Part shown: positions 1 to 11,291 of the stretch, piece by piece
Position numbering within the stretch: position 1 is the first letter of the stretch
How the letters are laid out: each line of letters begins with the position of its first letter
From: Vanessa cardui
Lineage: Eukaryota; Arthropoda; Insecta; Lepidoptera; Nymphalidae
Direction: 5' to 3'
Assembly (NCBI RefSeq): GCF_905220365.1
Contig: NC_061124.1
Span: 2,172,501-2,236,500, forward strand
Length of the DNA: 64,000 bases
Notes under the pieces: model-generated
Database searches by the model: none
The model's input: the letters and a program-made list of their open reading frames with translations, nothing else
What the model was told of the DNA's origin: nothing
Translations under genes and position numbers: made by a program

Positions 1-1206
1 GTACGACACCAGAATAATAGGTACCGATAAACTAAAGAAACATATCATTCTTTAAGTAATATTTGCTTGCATTTGAAAATCTAGAATGTTCCATTAATTA
101 TTTTATACCATCATCTCCTAGATTGCTTTTGTTTTCACATCGTCCGTTTTTATAATTGCTGGTCGGTTTTCACTCCCAAAGCTCATCAGCGAGACGCCCG
201 CAAGTAAATGGAACTCGTAAGTCGTAACATTTGTTTGGTATTTTATACAACTTTGAAAGCAATTATTGCAGTCGAGAACGAAATTAATCTTCTTTTTTTA
301 AGAAAAGCATAATTGCAATCCTTTTATATGGAATTTCTATATATATTAAAACTGTTTTCACAAAACCGACACGAGCAAAGGGCACGAGATTTGACACAGT
401 TAAGCTTATATTGAGAAGAAATGTACTAAATATATATATACACTATCATGCATTAAATGCTCACAGACATTATATCAAGATACCAGCTGAGCCTAATTTT
501 GGCCGAATTTCTACCATTGAGCGATCACTATTCCTATTTATTATTTAAGCTAAAACAAGAAGTTTGATATTTTGTACATATATTCCAAACAAAAGAAATC
601 GTTTTAATATTTATATGATTAGGTATCATTTTCGTGCATTGGTTCTTTTCGGATCAGATATTTCCTCTGGGAGTTGTTTTACCAGATAAAAAAAACATGG
701 GTAATGTGTTTTTCTGGTAGAACAACAATTTGTTTCTTGTTATTAAGTGTTTTGGCTCTTTTGGATCATGTATATCCTCTTCGAGTTGTTCCACCAGCAA
801 AAAAGAGCATGTTTTGTCCTCAATTCAGCACGTGTAATATTAATTAAAAGCCATCTTCAGGGTACACGTGTTTTGCACCAAACCGGTTCGAATTCATTTA
901 CAGTTGATTGTGATAAACTCGATTACACCGATACGTTTAACGAACCCTTTTTATTTTATACGTAGTTATTGTTAACGAAGATTGTAGATAGAGGTTGTTT
1001 GTTTATTTTTAACAATCATACTGTAAATCATTATCTTTTTAAATGCGTAATTTGTGCAATTTTTTGATCATCTAAGTCATTCTAGGAAGATTAGGCATAT
1101 TTTTCCATCATAAAAAAATATAAAATACTTTTACCTAAATAGAATATATCTATATATCGATGTTAATCATTTATATATTCATATATAGTGATAATTATGT
1201 ATATAA
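1..1206. other. AT-rich non-coding DNA, no gene recognised
   Basis: I see no splice-flanked open frame, RNA gene or repeat shared with the rest of the window. The longest frame (747-965, 72 codons) lacks any recognisable motif and looks like chance. Confidence 0.6.
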
Positions 1207-1481
1207 CTAGCGACCTGCTCCGCCATGGGTATAATGCTGATATTTCTTATATACAGAATTTATTAATATTGTTAAACGACATAATATTAGATACTTCTAA
1301 AATTATCGGTGTTTTTTTAATATATTGTCCATGAATTATATTGTCATCTCATTCTTCATAAATTTTCCTCTCGAATCACTCTATTAAAAAACCGCATCAA
1401 AATTCGTTTCGTAATTTTTAGGATCAAAGCATACATAGAGGAAGACAGCGGTAAGCGACTTTGTTTTATACAATGTAATGA
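1207..1481 (-). mobile_element. non-autonomous Helitron-like element, copy 1
   Basis: Read on the minus strand, the element starts TCATTACATTGTATAAAAC and ends with a short GC-rich hairpin followed by CTAG, with A before and T after. This is the A|TC...CTAG|T layout of Helitrons. No Rep/helicase frame is present. The same termini occur at 7981-8249, 32398-32668 and 49904-50122. Family assignment is from known Helitron structure; copy limits are seen. Confidence 0.7.
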
Positions 1482-1814
1482 TATGTTAATAGCAACAACA
1501 ATGGACACATTTCAACTTCGGAAATCATAAGGTACGGATTACTGTGTCAAGATGACGCCGGTAGGTCATTGACCTGATCTTCAATTTACGCACCTGTTAT
1601 TGTGTTCAGTGATTTCATATTTGGGTCAGCGATGTTCATTGTATTGTGACTTAAGTTCATTTAACTTTTTTATAATGTAAAAAGTGAATAAACAATACAT
1701 TTTTTTATTGAATGACAAAACATTACTCTATTTGAAGATTTGGAAAAGTCACCGATTTATCTAATCGGTGACAATTCTATTTATTAATTATTAATTTTAT
1801 TAATTATGTTTTTT
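1482..1814. other. AT-rich gap, nothing recognised
   Basis: Simple AT-rich sequence with short poly(T) runs. No motif that I could assign. Confidence 0.5.
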
Positions 1815-2200
1815 TTAACCGACTTCAAAAAAAGGAGGAGGTTCTCAATTCGTCGGGGCCTTTTTTTTTTTATTTTTTTTTATTTTTTATGTATGTTACC
1901 GAATTACTCGAAGATGGCTGGGCCGATTTTGACAATTCTTTTTTTGTTTGAAAGGGCATGTTTTACAGGTGGTCCCATTGTCAGGAGATCAGGATCTGAT
2001 GATGGGATCCTGGAGAAATCGAGGGAACTCCTCAAATTTTATAGGCACACCTATAGTGATTTTGATTTTATTCAAAGTGCCTTGGCCATATGCTCACGAA
2101 AAGTGTCATTTGATAAAGTGGAACTGATGATGAAGACCACAACTGGTAATCAGAACCTATTAGTAAGTAACTATTTTACGGGTTTAGTTCTATTTCTTTA
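1815..2200 (+). repeat. lepidopteran interspersed repeat fragment starting ACCGACTTCAAAA
   Basis: The opening ACCGACTTCAAAAAAAGGAG is shared with 61278-61300 and, in variant form, with the inverted repeat at 2521-2878. I recall this boundary from many lepidopteran sequences. The 131-codon frame across it (1806-2201) shows no domain, and its T-rich start reflects the repeat. Class undetermined. Confidence 0.5.
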
Positions 2201-2520
2201 AGATAGTCGCCAAGCAATTGATGTTAGTAAACATGCCTATGATGAAGTCTAGCTGATGGTGGATTACCAGGAGAATTCCTCAATGATTAACGGCATTGCA
2301 TCGGGAAAAATGGTATTGTCTAATTGGCGATGAGCAGTTAACATTAGGCTATTGTAACTTAGGTAACGCTTAATTTGAGTTGCATTCCACATCGTATTGA
2401 AACGGCGTTGAGTTATGTTTAGAGTCGAAAGCCGAAATGTACTGAATATAATGAAGTGAATGACAAACACTACCAATTGTAATTATAAATAACAAAACAA
2501 CACTGAAAAGCATTAAATAA

Positions 2521-2878
2521 ATTTTTATAAATAAAAAAAAACCGCCTTCAAAAATGAACTAAAAAGAAAAAAATAATCAGTTACATCCATATCCAATTTA
2601 CGATTTTTTAATCACCTTTTGAAGTCGGTGCCAATAAAGTAAATAAATTCCTATATTGAAATCATTTCATTTGTATCGATAGTAAGGTTTGTCTAATGGT
2701 GTCATCTATACAATAAATAGATTTACTTTTTGTATGTATGTATTATGTACCTATGTTAGCAATGTTGGCACCGACTTTGAGAGGTGATTAAAAAATCGTA
2801 AATCGGATATGGATGTAACTGATTATTTTTTTCTTTTTAGTTCATTTTTGAAGGCGGTTTTTTTTTATTTATAAAAAT
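2521..2878. repeat. long inverted repeat, 112-bp arms with 134-bp spacer
   Basis: The left arm (2521-2632) and right arm (2767-2878) are reverse complements with only a few differences. Both carry the 'CCG(C/A)CTTCAAAA' boundary found in the 1815 and 61278 repeats. A MITE or a snap-back duplication would give this layout. No coding capacity. Confidence 0.75.
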
Positions 2879-3150
2879 TTTGTTTGTTACTTTTGGTTTT
2901 CCCTGCACTGGTACTCCAGATTGCGTCAATAAAAGTGATTTATTTTAGAAATTCAGAATCATAGAGATTGCAAACTTTAACGCTCCAGGCCCTCGGAAAT
3001 GTTCTGAAGCCTCCCTTGTTTTTTGAATCTGCCTATTTGGTACCATGCGATTGAACAAGAGAAGAGTAAGAGAGACTATTCTTCAAGAAGAATGTTTGTC
3101 CTGACCAAAATCTGATAGATTTCCCAAATCCTTTTATGGATGATATAAAT

Positions 3151-3500
3151 GCGGAGATGGCCCAGTGGTTTGAACACGTGCATCTTAACCGATGGTTTCA
3201 GGTTCAAACCCAGGCAAGCACCACTATATTTATATGTGCTTAATTTGTGTTTATAAATCATCTCGTGCTCGACGGTAAAGGAAAACATCGTGAGGAAACC
3301 TGCATGTGTCTAATTTCGTTGAAATTTTGCCACATGTGCATTCCACCAACGCACATTGGAACAACGTGGTGGAATATGTTCCAAAGACTCTTTAATGGGA
3401 GAGGAGGCCTTATAATAACAATAACAACAGCCTGTAAATTCCTACTGCTGGACTAAAGGCCTTAAGCCCAGCAGTGGGAAATTTACAAGCTGTTACTTTA
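3151..3500 (+). mobile_element. tRNA-derived SINE (family A), with internal fold-back at its 3' end
   Basis: The tRNA-like head has an A-box-like TGGCCCAGTGG and a B-box-like GGTTCAAACCC. The body runs through the conserved 'CGTGAGGAAACCTGCATGTG' and 'GGAATATGTTCC' blocks. Just after 'GGGAGAGGAGGCC' a reversed copy of the element's own 3' tail (about 3409-3459) is spliced in before the normal tail resumes, making a palindrome at about 3427-3497. Non-coding, presumably mobilised by a LINE. Confidence 0.85.
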
Positions 3501-3609
3501 CTTTCTTTTATTACTATACTATAAATTCCTACTTACGAATAATAAATTCCATTTATTATATATAGGGAATAAGACAATACTGTGATGGCGTAGGAGATGT
3601 CAAACTGGG

Positions 3610-3712
3610 ATCGCAATTCGTTTAAGATTGCGGTTGTTTGTATATATAAGTCACCTCGTAATCGACAGTAGAGGAAATCGTCGTGGCGAAACCTACACGT
3701 GTCACACTGTGT
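3610..3712 (+). repeat. decayed family A SINE remnant
   Basis: A stretch resembling the SINE body (TCACCTCGTAATCGACAG, then a degenerate 'CGTGGCGAAACCTACACGTG') aligns with the family A block but with many substitutions. The head is mostly lost. Confidence 0.5.
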
Positions 3713-3814
3713 GCTATAAATTCCCTTTTATATATAATTTTCAACAAAGTACAATTTTCTCTCATCGTTGATTTTTAATAACTGTTTATCGAATTTACAG
3801 TCTTTTTTTTAGCT

Positions 3815-3950
3815 AACTGATGGCAAGTGGTCATCGCCTAAACAGTGGCGCTGTAAGCAATATTAACCATTCCTTACAATATCAATGTGCCAACAATCTT
3901 TGTAGCTAGGATGGTGGGTATGTCCCTTGTGTCTTCAAATTTGAAAACAA
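3815..3950 (-). repeat. family B repeat, degenerate and 5'-truncated
   Basis: Reverse-complement similarity to the 3' half of family B ('accatc..ggtg', 'TAAGGAATGGTTAATATT', 'GGCGCATTG'). Compare the fuller copies at 5027-5285 and 49590-49880. Confidence 0.55.
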
Positions 3951-4724
3951 CAATATTATTTAATTATGTTTGGCGGTTGAAAATCTGAGGACTATGTACC
4001 TACCCTTGCATAAAGCCCTATAAGGTAAAACAACTTAAAAGGCTAAAAAATATAATTTTGTCTTTACGCTGTTAAAAGCCATTTCATGGTCTGAACAGCC
4101 GACGGAAGATATAAAGATAAGGTAAATTGCGGAAACGTTTTGAATAAAATAAATTATTTATGAAAAGGGATCAGTAGCCCGGGTGATGCGGCCTTGAGGC
4201 CTTGTTTCAAATCAACAGCTTTTACCCGAAGAAACGTACCAAATGTAAAAGATTTCTACGAGCAACTGATCTTGAAGAATTATAATGAAAATAGAGAGAG
4301 ATAGAGATAAAAAAGACACGTAAAAAGAGATTTATTCGCGTTAATATTAGCCGAATTATGTAGTAGCACAAAATCCGGCTCCACAAGGTCCATACAAATC
4401 AATCCATTTGGGGACAAAATTTACATTTGCAACTTACAAATCCTAATATGCTTATAAATAATTAATTAATACGGGATATTATTCTAAGCAAGGTTGTATA
4501 TCTTTACTATATAATCCTTTGTCTCGACTTTGATAGATATTCCGGACAAAAGATTTGATACACACCCAATACTACTAAGTTTAGAATGCTGATATGTTTG
4601 TTTAGGCGTTTAATTTGAGGGAATGTTTAACTTTGTATCAATTTGACACGCACGAAGTCAGGATGGCGGCTTTTAATTAATAGAAATTATATTTTTATTA
4701 GAATAAAGTAATTACTGAGTTCTT
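3951..4724. other. no gene recognised
   Basis: AT-rich DNA without a shared repeat or a convincing open frame. Confidence 0.5.
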
Positions 4725-4925
4725 ACTCAAATTCAAATTTCTTTATTCAATATATAAGTATTACACTTCCTCATTGGTGGTCAATTGAAACAGTACCACC
4801 GGTCCGGAAAAGAAAATACCCTGACCTGAGAAGAACCGGCGAAAGAAACTCAGCGGGTTTCTTTGACTCATATATTGTATAAACAATGTAATATGAAATT
4901 AAATAGCCAGGACGCTATCGTTTCA
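4725..4925 (+). repeat. family D interspersed repeat
   Basis: The repeat begins TCAAATTCAAATTTCTTTATT and contains 'ACCACCGGTCCGGAAAAGAA' and 'AGAAACTCAGCGGG'. The same blocks occur at 24815-24965, 50950-51130 (reverse) and 62080-62185. I recall it as common in Lepidoptera; class unknown. Confidence 0.6.
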
Positions 4926-5026
4926 TTCCCAAGGTGTGCTATCGATATACTTTTTAGATACTTCGATTGATTTAAGATATCCGTTCGATGAAATAAACTC
5001 ATATAAACGTATGAGATAAATTATGC

Positions 5027-5285
5027 CCTTGGTGGTAGGGCTTTGTGCAAGCCCGTCTGGGTAGGTACCACCCACTCATCAGTTATTCTACCGCCAAACA
5101 GTACTCAGTATTGTTGTGTTCCGGTTTGAAGGGTGAGGGAACCATTGTAACTACAGGCACAAGAGACATAATATCTTAGTTTCCAAAGTTAGTGGCGCAT
5201 TGACGATTTAAGGAATAGTTAATATTTCTTACAGTGTCATTGTCTATGGGTAATGGTTGCCACTTACCTATGCCCTAAAAAACAT
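5027..5285 (+). repeat. family B interspersed repeat, nearly full copy
   Basis: Blocks in order: GGCTTTGTGCAAGCCCGTCT, GGGTAGGTACCACCCACTCA, 'GTATTGTTGTGTTCCGGTTT', 'GGCACAAGAGACATAA', 'TTACAGTGTCATTGTCTATG'. Copies end in an A-rich tail elsewhere (e.g. 49880), which suggests retroposition. I cannot say whether it is a SINE or a LINE 3' end. Confidence 0.65.
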
Positions 5286-5454
5286 ACATATCAACTTATG
5301 TACTCCAGTATGAGATTAGTTCGACGGTCCAAAATTATTGCCTTATCACCAGAATTACACACACTTGAACGGATCCAATGCGATAAAGTCACAAAGCGTA
5401 TACCGTACATTGTACCGATAATACTTGTAAGCGCCTGCTTAAACAGAGCATAGT

Positions 5455-5708
5455 TCAAGTCGAGGTTCAAACCCAGGCAAGCACCGCTGTTTCATGTGCT
5501 TAAATTGTCTCTATAATTCATCTCATGCTCAGCGGTGAAGGAATACATCGTGAGGAAACCTGCATGTGAAAAATTTCATAGAAATTCTGCCACATGTGAA
5601 TTCCACCAACCCGCATTGTAACAGCTTGGTGGAATATGTTCCAAACCTTCTCCTCAAAGGGAGAGGAGGCCCAGCAGTGGGAATTTACAAGCTGTTGTTG
5701 TTGTTATT
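5455..5708 (+). mobile_element. family A SINE, 5'-truncated in the tRNA head
   Basis: The copy begins in the head just before the B-box (GGTTCAAACCC) and lacks the A-box. The body and the (TTG)n tail are present. Confidence 0.8.
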
Positions 5709-5828
5709 CAGTTCGATTTCATTGATAGTAGTTCTACAAAAGTACAACACTGGAACCTAATACGAGTCCTTATATATTTTTTTCAACATATTCAGCTCAC
5801 ATTAATATGCTGCGAATAGTCGAGATGG

Positions 5829-6025
5829 TGCTTAATTTGTGTTTGTAATTCATCTCATGCTCTGCGGTGAAGGAAAACATTGAGGAAATCTGCATGTGTC
5901 TAATTTCATAGAAATTCTGCCAAATGTGCATTCCACCAACGCGCATTGAAACAGCGTGGTGGAATATGTATGTTCCGAACCTTAGCCCAGCAGTGGGAAA
6001 TTTATAGGCTGCTGTAATAATAATA
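5829..6025 (+). mobile_element. family A SINE, lacking the tRNA head
   Basis: It starts at 'GTGCTTAATTTGTGTTTGTA' and runs to 'CAGCAGTGGGAAATTTATAG'. The promoter part is missing, as in 5'-truncated retroposition. Confidence 0.75.
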
Positions 6026-7225
6026 CCCTGCTGGGCATAAACCTTCCTTGATAGCCAATTCTCTCAGTGCGGTAGATAGTGACAATCTATTGAGCTACAA
6101 CTATTTTTCTATAAACATTTTCCTTTTAGGTAGAAGAATTGTAAAATGAGTCTTGTCTTATCTGCTACTAGCAATAAATTGTTACATTTCCAATGAAAAT
6201 ATCTCCGATACTAAACTTATTATATCCACTGTTACAATCTTTTATATTTCATTGTTGGACAAAGCTACTTTTGGATTGTACAGTCAAAGTAAGAAAGCCC
6301 TTGTCAGTTTTCAAAATCATTCCCTTATCAAGTTTTAAACTCTTAGTACCTTTTGAAACTAAACATCAAATCATTGCGACGTAATATGTCATTCTGGATC
6401 GGTAAAGCAGATTATCGCTCATACTGAGCACACGAAAATAGACCTTAAGGTGACGAACCTCTTCCTACAAGGATTTTACTTTTGAAAAAACGCAGTTTCA
6501 ATTCAGTTTGGCAGATGTTGAAAATTTTTCACATAAAAATCTATATACAAAAAAATGTATACAGCAGCAAAATTAGAACATATTACTCGTGTTCAACGAC
6601 GTAATTTGAAAGAAATCGATAGGATACCACGATGTTATCGGATTCAATTCTGTCACTGTCATTATCCATCAACCGGCAATGGAGCGGCGCGGCGGAATAA
6701 ACCTCAAATCATCTCCTCGATTGGAGATGACTGTAGCCAACGGAGCGTCGTAACAGAGAATTTCCTTATTAACTTAACTATTGAAAACTTTGATAGTGAA
6801 GTCGTTATTAATTCACCAAGTTTAGAAGTCGGTATGTTCGTCATAATACGATCAAACTTTCGTAATCCACAAATTAGTCAGACCATAGCATTGTTTAAAT
6901 TTGAATAATGATGTCCAAAATATGTAAGTAGGTACAAATGGTCACAAACACCACCCATTATAATGGCATACGTGTACAGAAAACTAATATGTATTCCTTT
7001 GTTTCTAATTTCATAATTGCTTGTTTATTTCAAGTATACTATTGAGAATAGAAATGTTTAATATTCAAAGATAAGAGTGAAAACTTTATTAATATGCGTC
7101 TATTGTTTTCGATGTTGTTTTTATTTTATGGTATAGGAAGGCGGACGGACAAATAGGTGGCCTATTTTATGTCACAACTGTCTGCAGACATTGTTTCTGT
7201 AAGTCTATTAACCTCTCCTTAGATC
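6026..7225. other. no assignable gene; one unexplained 117-codon frame
   Basis: The only frame of note is 6555-6908 (+), starting with a true ATG, 117 codons. I recognise no domain, and the flanks show no clear splice sites or poly(A) signal. Its central part is slightly less AT-rich than the flanks. It could be a decayed element or chance. Confidence 0.45.
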
Positions 7226-7430
7226 ACTAACCGCTACTAACCTTTTTTTATTATGTGGTGCCAAACGAGCAGGAGGCTCACGTGATGGAAAGTGACTACC
7301 ACCGCCCATGGACATCTCAGCAGCACCAGGGGGCTAGCAGGTGTGTTACTCACGTTTAAGGAAGGAGTACGCTCTTTTCTTGAAGGTTTCCCATGTCGAA
7401 AGCTGGTTCCACAATACAACCTTGGGAACT
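7226..7430 (+). repeat. family C interspersed repeat
   Basis: It contains 'AACGAGCAGGAGGCTC', 'GATGGAAAGTGA' and 'GAAAGCTGGTTCCACA', which recur in reverse orientation at 8490-8790 and partly at 25230-25350. The frame on the minus strand here is a by-product of the repeat. Class unknown. Confidence 0.55.
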
Positions 7431-7980
7431 AAGATTCCTTACGCCTGTTACTGACTAACTTTTTTCCAAACTAGAACACAATGATGGTAAGTATTGCTTT
7501 GCGTTAGAATATATTACATAGGTCAGACGGACTTTCAGAAATAACTACTTGGTTTTCGGAATTCCGAATTATTATAGCAAGAATCTTAAAGTATATCTTT
7601 ATAACAATACTTTGTAGTCCAGGGTTCAATTTAAGAGGTCGAGTGAGCCTAATGTCTCAGATTTCATGATTATAGCAAATATTTGCCAAAGTTAACGAAT
7701 TGAACGTACTTACGTACATATGATACGTATGATTATATGTTGTTGGCTACCATGATATATAAGCTGTTTTCTCTGGTAATTACACTGGTTTCCTTAACCT
7801 TCACTGCGAAACATTAATACGAAGTCATTTATCATTGGAAGAAACGTCTGGGATACCTACCCAGTAATGTCCAACGATATACCTACTATTAGACGTGACA
7901 ATTTACGTTTCATATTTTAAAGTTATAGCGTTTGACCTTGAAAATTTCCAACTTATTGTTTACTTTATTCTCAACATCAT

Positions 7981-8249
7981 TCATTCATCGTAGTATAAAA
8001 CAAAGTCGCTTTCTGCTGTCTGTCCCTTAGTAAGCTTAAATCTTAAAAAATACGCAACTGATTTTGATGAGGTTTATTTTAATGGATAGAGTGATTCTAG
8101 AAAGGTTTTTGTATTATAATATATGGACAATATAGTAAAATAATAGTGATAATTTTAAAACTTTTTAATGTTATGTCGTAAATAAACAAATTCTGTAGTA
8201 TATTTAGCATCAGCATTGCTCCCGTGCGAAGCCGAGGTGGGCCTCTCGT
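7981..8249 (+). mobile_element. non-autonomous Helitron-like element, copy 2
   Basis: It starts with TCATTC...GTATAAAACAAAGTCGC and ends in the GTGCGAAGCC hairpin. The final CTAG is mutated to CTCG, so this copy looks old. Length is close to copies 1 and 3 (about 270 bp). Confidence 0.6.
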
Positions 8250-8489
8250 TACATTATATACACAATACGTTATATTATATTAATTACAAGCGCGAGCTAA
8301 TAAAACTATATGCCTAATGGTCTGTGTTCGTGTCCCGCCAAATGTCAGCCGTATATGGTTTAGCAGGAATGTCGTGACCGCGTAACTCGATATGAAACTA
8401 TTGTATGTTATGGTGGGAAAGAGTTGCGTGAATTGTAGCTTAAATATAGGACGCTATATCAAATTTATACAATTTACTGGTTGTCAGTT

Positions 8490-8790
8490 CCGACGGTTAA
8501 AATGTATGCAATGTAGGGAGTGCTATCCCTAGAAGTAAATTGGCCAAAAAATTTGTAATCGTCGTCGCGAAAGGAAATCCACACCAGCTCGATTTTTAAG
8601 ACATTTTCTGCCTCACATAACCACTCTGTGGAACCAGCTTTCGCCGGCGGTTTTTCAAACCTCAAGAAAGATTTCCTTAAAGGCTGGTGACGCATTTGCA
8701 TGTTCCTAGGTGTCGAAGATGTCTATGGCGTTATCACTTTCCATCGGGCGAGCCTCCTGCTCGTTTGCCACCTATGACATAAAAAAACTT
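8490..8790 (-). repeat. family C interspersed repeat, reverse copy
   Basis: The reverse complement matches 7226-7430 block by block ('GAGCAGGAGGCTCGCC', 'GAAAGCTGGTTCCACAGAG'). The pair lies inverted around the Helitron at 7981-8249. Confidence 0.55.
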
Positions 8791-9025
8791 CAAATCATTT
8801 GGATCTATAGTATCGGAGATATTGTGATGAGTCAGCACTTTATACAAATTTTAAAAATGTTAGAAAAAAAAAGTTATTAAATACAGCTTTATACGTAGTT
8901 GGAAGAGATAAAGTTGGTTTATATGTACGAGGAAATCTCCGGAACTAATGAATCAATTTAACAATTATTGTCACTGATTGAAAGGTATATTATTGTTGAG
9001 TGTTAAACACTCTTAACATATATGA

Positions 9026-9057
9026 CGTAACCATGTGAAGCCGGGGCGGATCGCTAG
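9026..9057 (+). mobile_element. Helitron-like 3' end remnant
   Basis: The hairpin-like GTGAAGCCGGGGCGGATCG is followed by CTAG then T. It matches the 3' end of the Helitron copies; the 5' part is not found. Confidence 0.5.
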
Positions 9058-9134
9058 TATATTAGCAAATATTCCAAAAATCCTTATAAGTGAACAAATC
9101 TGAGCATTTGTTCGTCCGCATAAATAGGCTTATG

Positions 9135-9198
9135 CTCAAACCAACGACAAAAAAGGTACTGATATTATTATCAGTACCTTTTTTGTCGTTGGTTTGAG
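9135..9198. repeat. perfect hairpin: 30-bp stem, 4-nt loop
   Basis: Arms 9135-9164 and 9169-9198 are exact reverse complements around the loop TTAT. The stem contains a run of six A's/T's next to GGTACTGATA. It ends 13 bp before a family A SINE. It could be a small foldback element, a snap-back replication product, or a small-RNA precursor. Confidence 0.9.
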
Positions 9199-9211
9199 TT
9201 ACAAATTAATG

Positions 9212-9478
9212 GCTGAGATGGCCCAGTGGTTAGAATATCGATGATTTCGGGTTCAAACCCAGGCAAGCACCACTATTTATAGGTGCATAATTTGTGTTTA
9301 TAATGCAACTCGTGTTCGGCGGTGAAGGAAAACATTGCGAGGAAACTAATTTCAAAGAGATTCTATTGAATATGGACATGTGCATTGGTGCGTGGTGGAA
9401 TAAGTTCCAAAGCCTCTTCTTAATGGAAGAGGAGGCCTTAGCCCAGCTGTGGGAAATTTACAGGCTGTTACTATACTT
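9212..9478 (+). mobile_element. family A SINE
   Basis: A-box and B-box are present. Part of the head ('CGCGTGCATCTTAAC') is deleted, and parts of the body are missing around 9345-9390. The tail ends 'CAGGCTGTTACTATACTTTA'. Confidence 0.8.
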
Positions 9479-9830
9479 TACACATTAAAACGTTTTAGTA
9501 CGTTCGTAACAAATAAAGCTATATATTTTTATAATTGCATATAAGTTTAGAAAACGTTAAACTAACAGATTAATGATCATAGACTTCATTATGGAAGACA
9601 CGGACAGAGTCAATTAGCTTCGTTGCAATATTAACGATAGGGCTGTCAAAAACAGTTATTAAACGCAATAATATTAATTTTACAAAAAAGACACATTATA
9701 TTTGATAAAAATCACACTTATCGAATCGGTCAGTAGACTTTGGATCATTGTATAATCTGTGGATACTAGATCTGCAGTATTCTGTCTTGCATTTTATCTT
9801 CTTTCTATTTAATACATTTGCTATTATGAG

Positions 9831-10142
9831 TCGAGATGGCCCAGTGGTTAGAACGCGTGCATCTTAACCGATGATTGCGGGTTCAAACCCAGGCAAGTAC
9901 CGCTGATTCAAGTGCTTAATTTGTCTTTATAATTCATCTCGTGCTCAACGGTGAAGGAAACATCGTGAGGAAACCTGCATGTGCCAAATTTCATAGAAAT
10001 TCTGCCACATGTGTATTCCACCAACCAGCATTGGAACAGCGTGCTGGAATATGTTCCAAACCTTCTCCTCAAAGGGAGAGGAGGCCTTTAGCCTAGCAGT
10101 GGGAATTTACAGGTTGTTATTGTTGTTGTTGTTTGTTGTTGC
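9831..10142 (+). mobile_element. family A SINE, full length with (TTG)n tail
   Basis: Complete from 'GAGTCGAGATGGCCCAGTGG' to a (TTG)-rich tail at about 10118-10140. A- and B-box sequences are well kept. Confidence 0.88.
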
Positions 10143-10164
10143 TATGAAATATGAAAATGCAACA

Positions 10165-10350
10165 CTAGATGTAGCCCGCAGCTTCGCTCGAGTTTCAGGC
10201 GATTGTTTGTCAGGCAAAAAGTAGCCTATATTTTTCCTTGGAGTTCAATTATTTTTCACTCCAAATTTCATTAAAATCGGTTCATTGTTTTGATTGTGAA
10301 AGAGCGACAGACAGACAGAGTTACTTTCACATTTATAACATTAGTATAGA
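10165..10350 (-). repeat. family F interspersed repeat
   Basis: On the minus strand it begins with the 'ATACTAATGTTATAAATGTG' block and runs through 'CTGTCTGTCGCTCTTTCAC' to 'GCGAAGCTGCGGGC'. Many copies are listed below. Some family copies end CTAGT, hinting at Helitron ancestry, but I cannot prove this. Confidence 0.55.
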
Positions 10351-10934
10351 TTATTTCTAATATATTTTTTAAGTTTATTTTAAAAAATATTATATAACTA
10401 AGTGCAATTAAATTTATCATGTTATATGTTATAATGATAATATTTAGTACTTTAATTCATATGAACTAATTACAACATATTTTTTATCATTATATCATAA
10501 AATTGGAATGTTACTTGATTAAAAATAACATTGCAGATTTTTATATTTATAAATTATATTACACAACTTTTTTGACGTGTGGCAACCCTATTGAGTAATG
10601 AGCGCTCGTGGGCCGGTGTATTAGTTAGCCCAAATGGGCCATAGTAAAGTTCATATTGTTTTTGTAACGTATAACGCCCACATCGATTTCGAAAAACGTT
10701 TGTTTAACAATAGTTCTGTGAAACGATACTTATGGCTGTACTTAAAACTGTTGTAAACAATCTCTTAAATTAATCTTTACTTATTAATTTTGTAATGTTT
10801 TTCTTAAGATATAAGTTGTGTTGCCTAACTTGTAAAATTTTGACAAATGGCCGTTTAGTTAAACTATAATTTCTCAGCTTCTATCATTATTAATTTGATA
10901 TTAGTACGTTGAAGTCTTTTCTACTGCCTAATAT
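10351..10934. other. no gene recognised
   Basis: Very AT-rich, with (AT)-biased runs and no shared repeat. Confidence 0.5.
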
Positions 10935-11080
10935 ATTTACTTGGTATTGTTGGATTTTGGTTAAAAGATCGAATGACTCAGTGTAGCTGCACGTAACATC
11001 TTAGTTCTCAACTTTAGTGGTGCCTGAGTAACATATTCCATTGTCATTAACCATCGTCCTTGGTTTTTGTCAGGTGACCT
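10935..11080 (+). repeat. family B repeat, strongly decayed
   Basis: Fragments 'GGTATTGTTGGATTTTGGTT', 'AACATCTTAGTTCTCAA' and 'CATTGTC' appear in family B order with many changes. Confidence 0.4.
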
Positions 11081-11124
11081 ACCTTTAGAACTAATGTTGT
11101 CTTAAACTTTCGCGATTATTACAC

Positions 11125-11291
11125 ATTTAAATAAAACTAATTATAACGGATGAATCGCGTATATTAATTATTTTTAAACATCCCGCACTTTGCAGTGTTC
11201 GTGGTCAACACTGCAAAGTGCTCGAAACGTCGGGATGTTTAAAAATAATTAATATACGCGATTCATCCGTTATAATTAGTTTTATTTAAAT
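11125..11291. repeat. two-tier palindromic element (MITE-like)
   Basis: The outer arms 11125-11185 and 11231-11291 are perfect 61-bp inverted repeats. The interior has a second perfect inverted repeat (11186-11199 with 11207-11220, loop CGTGGTC) and a 10-nt one-sided bulge (11221-11230). Outer ends lie in ATTTAAAT. I recall similar ACGCGATTCATCC palindromes in moth genomes. No coding capacity. Confidence 0.9.

Noticed and set aside
6555..6908. 117-codon frame as a host exon or small secreted protein
   Set aside because: No signal peptide, known motif or splice signals that I can defend; listed only as unexplained.
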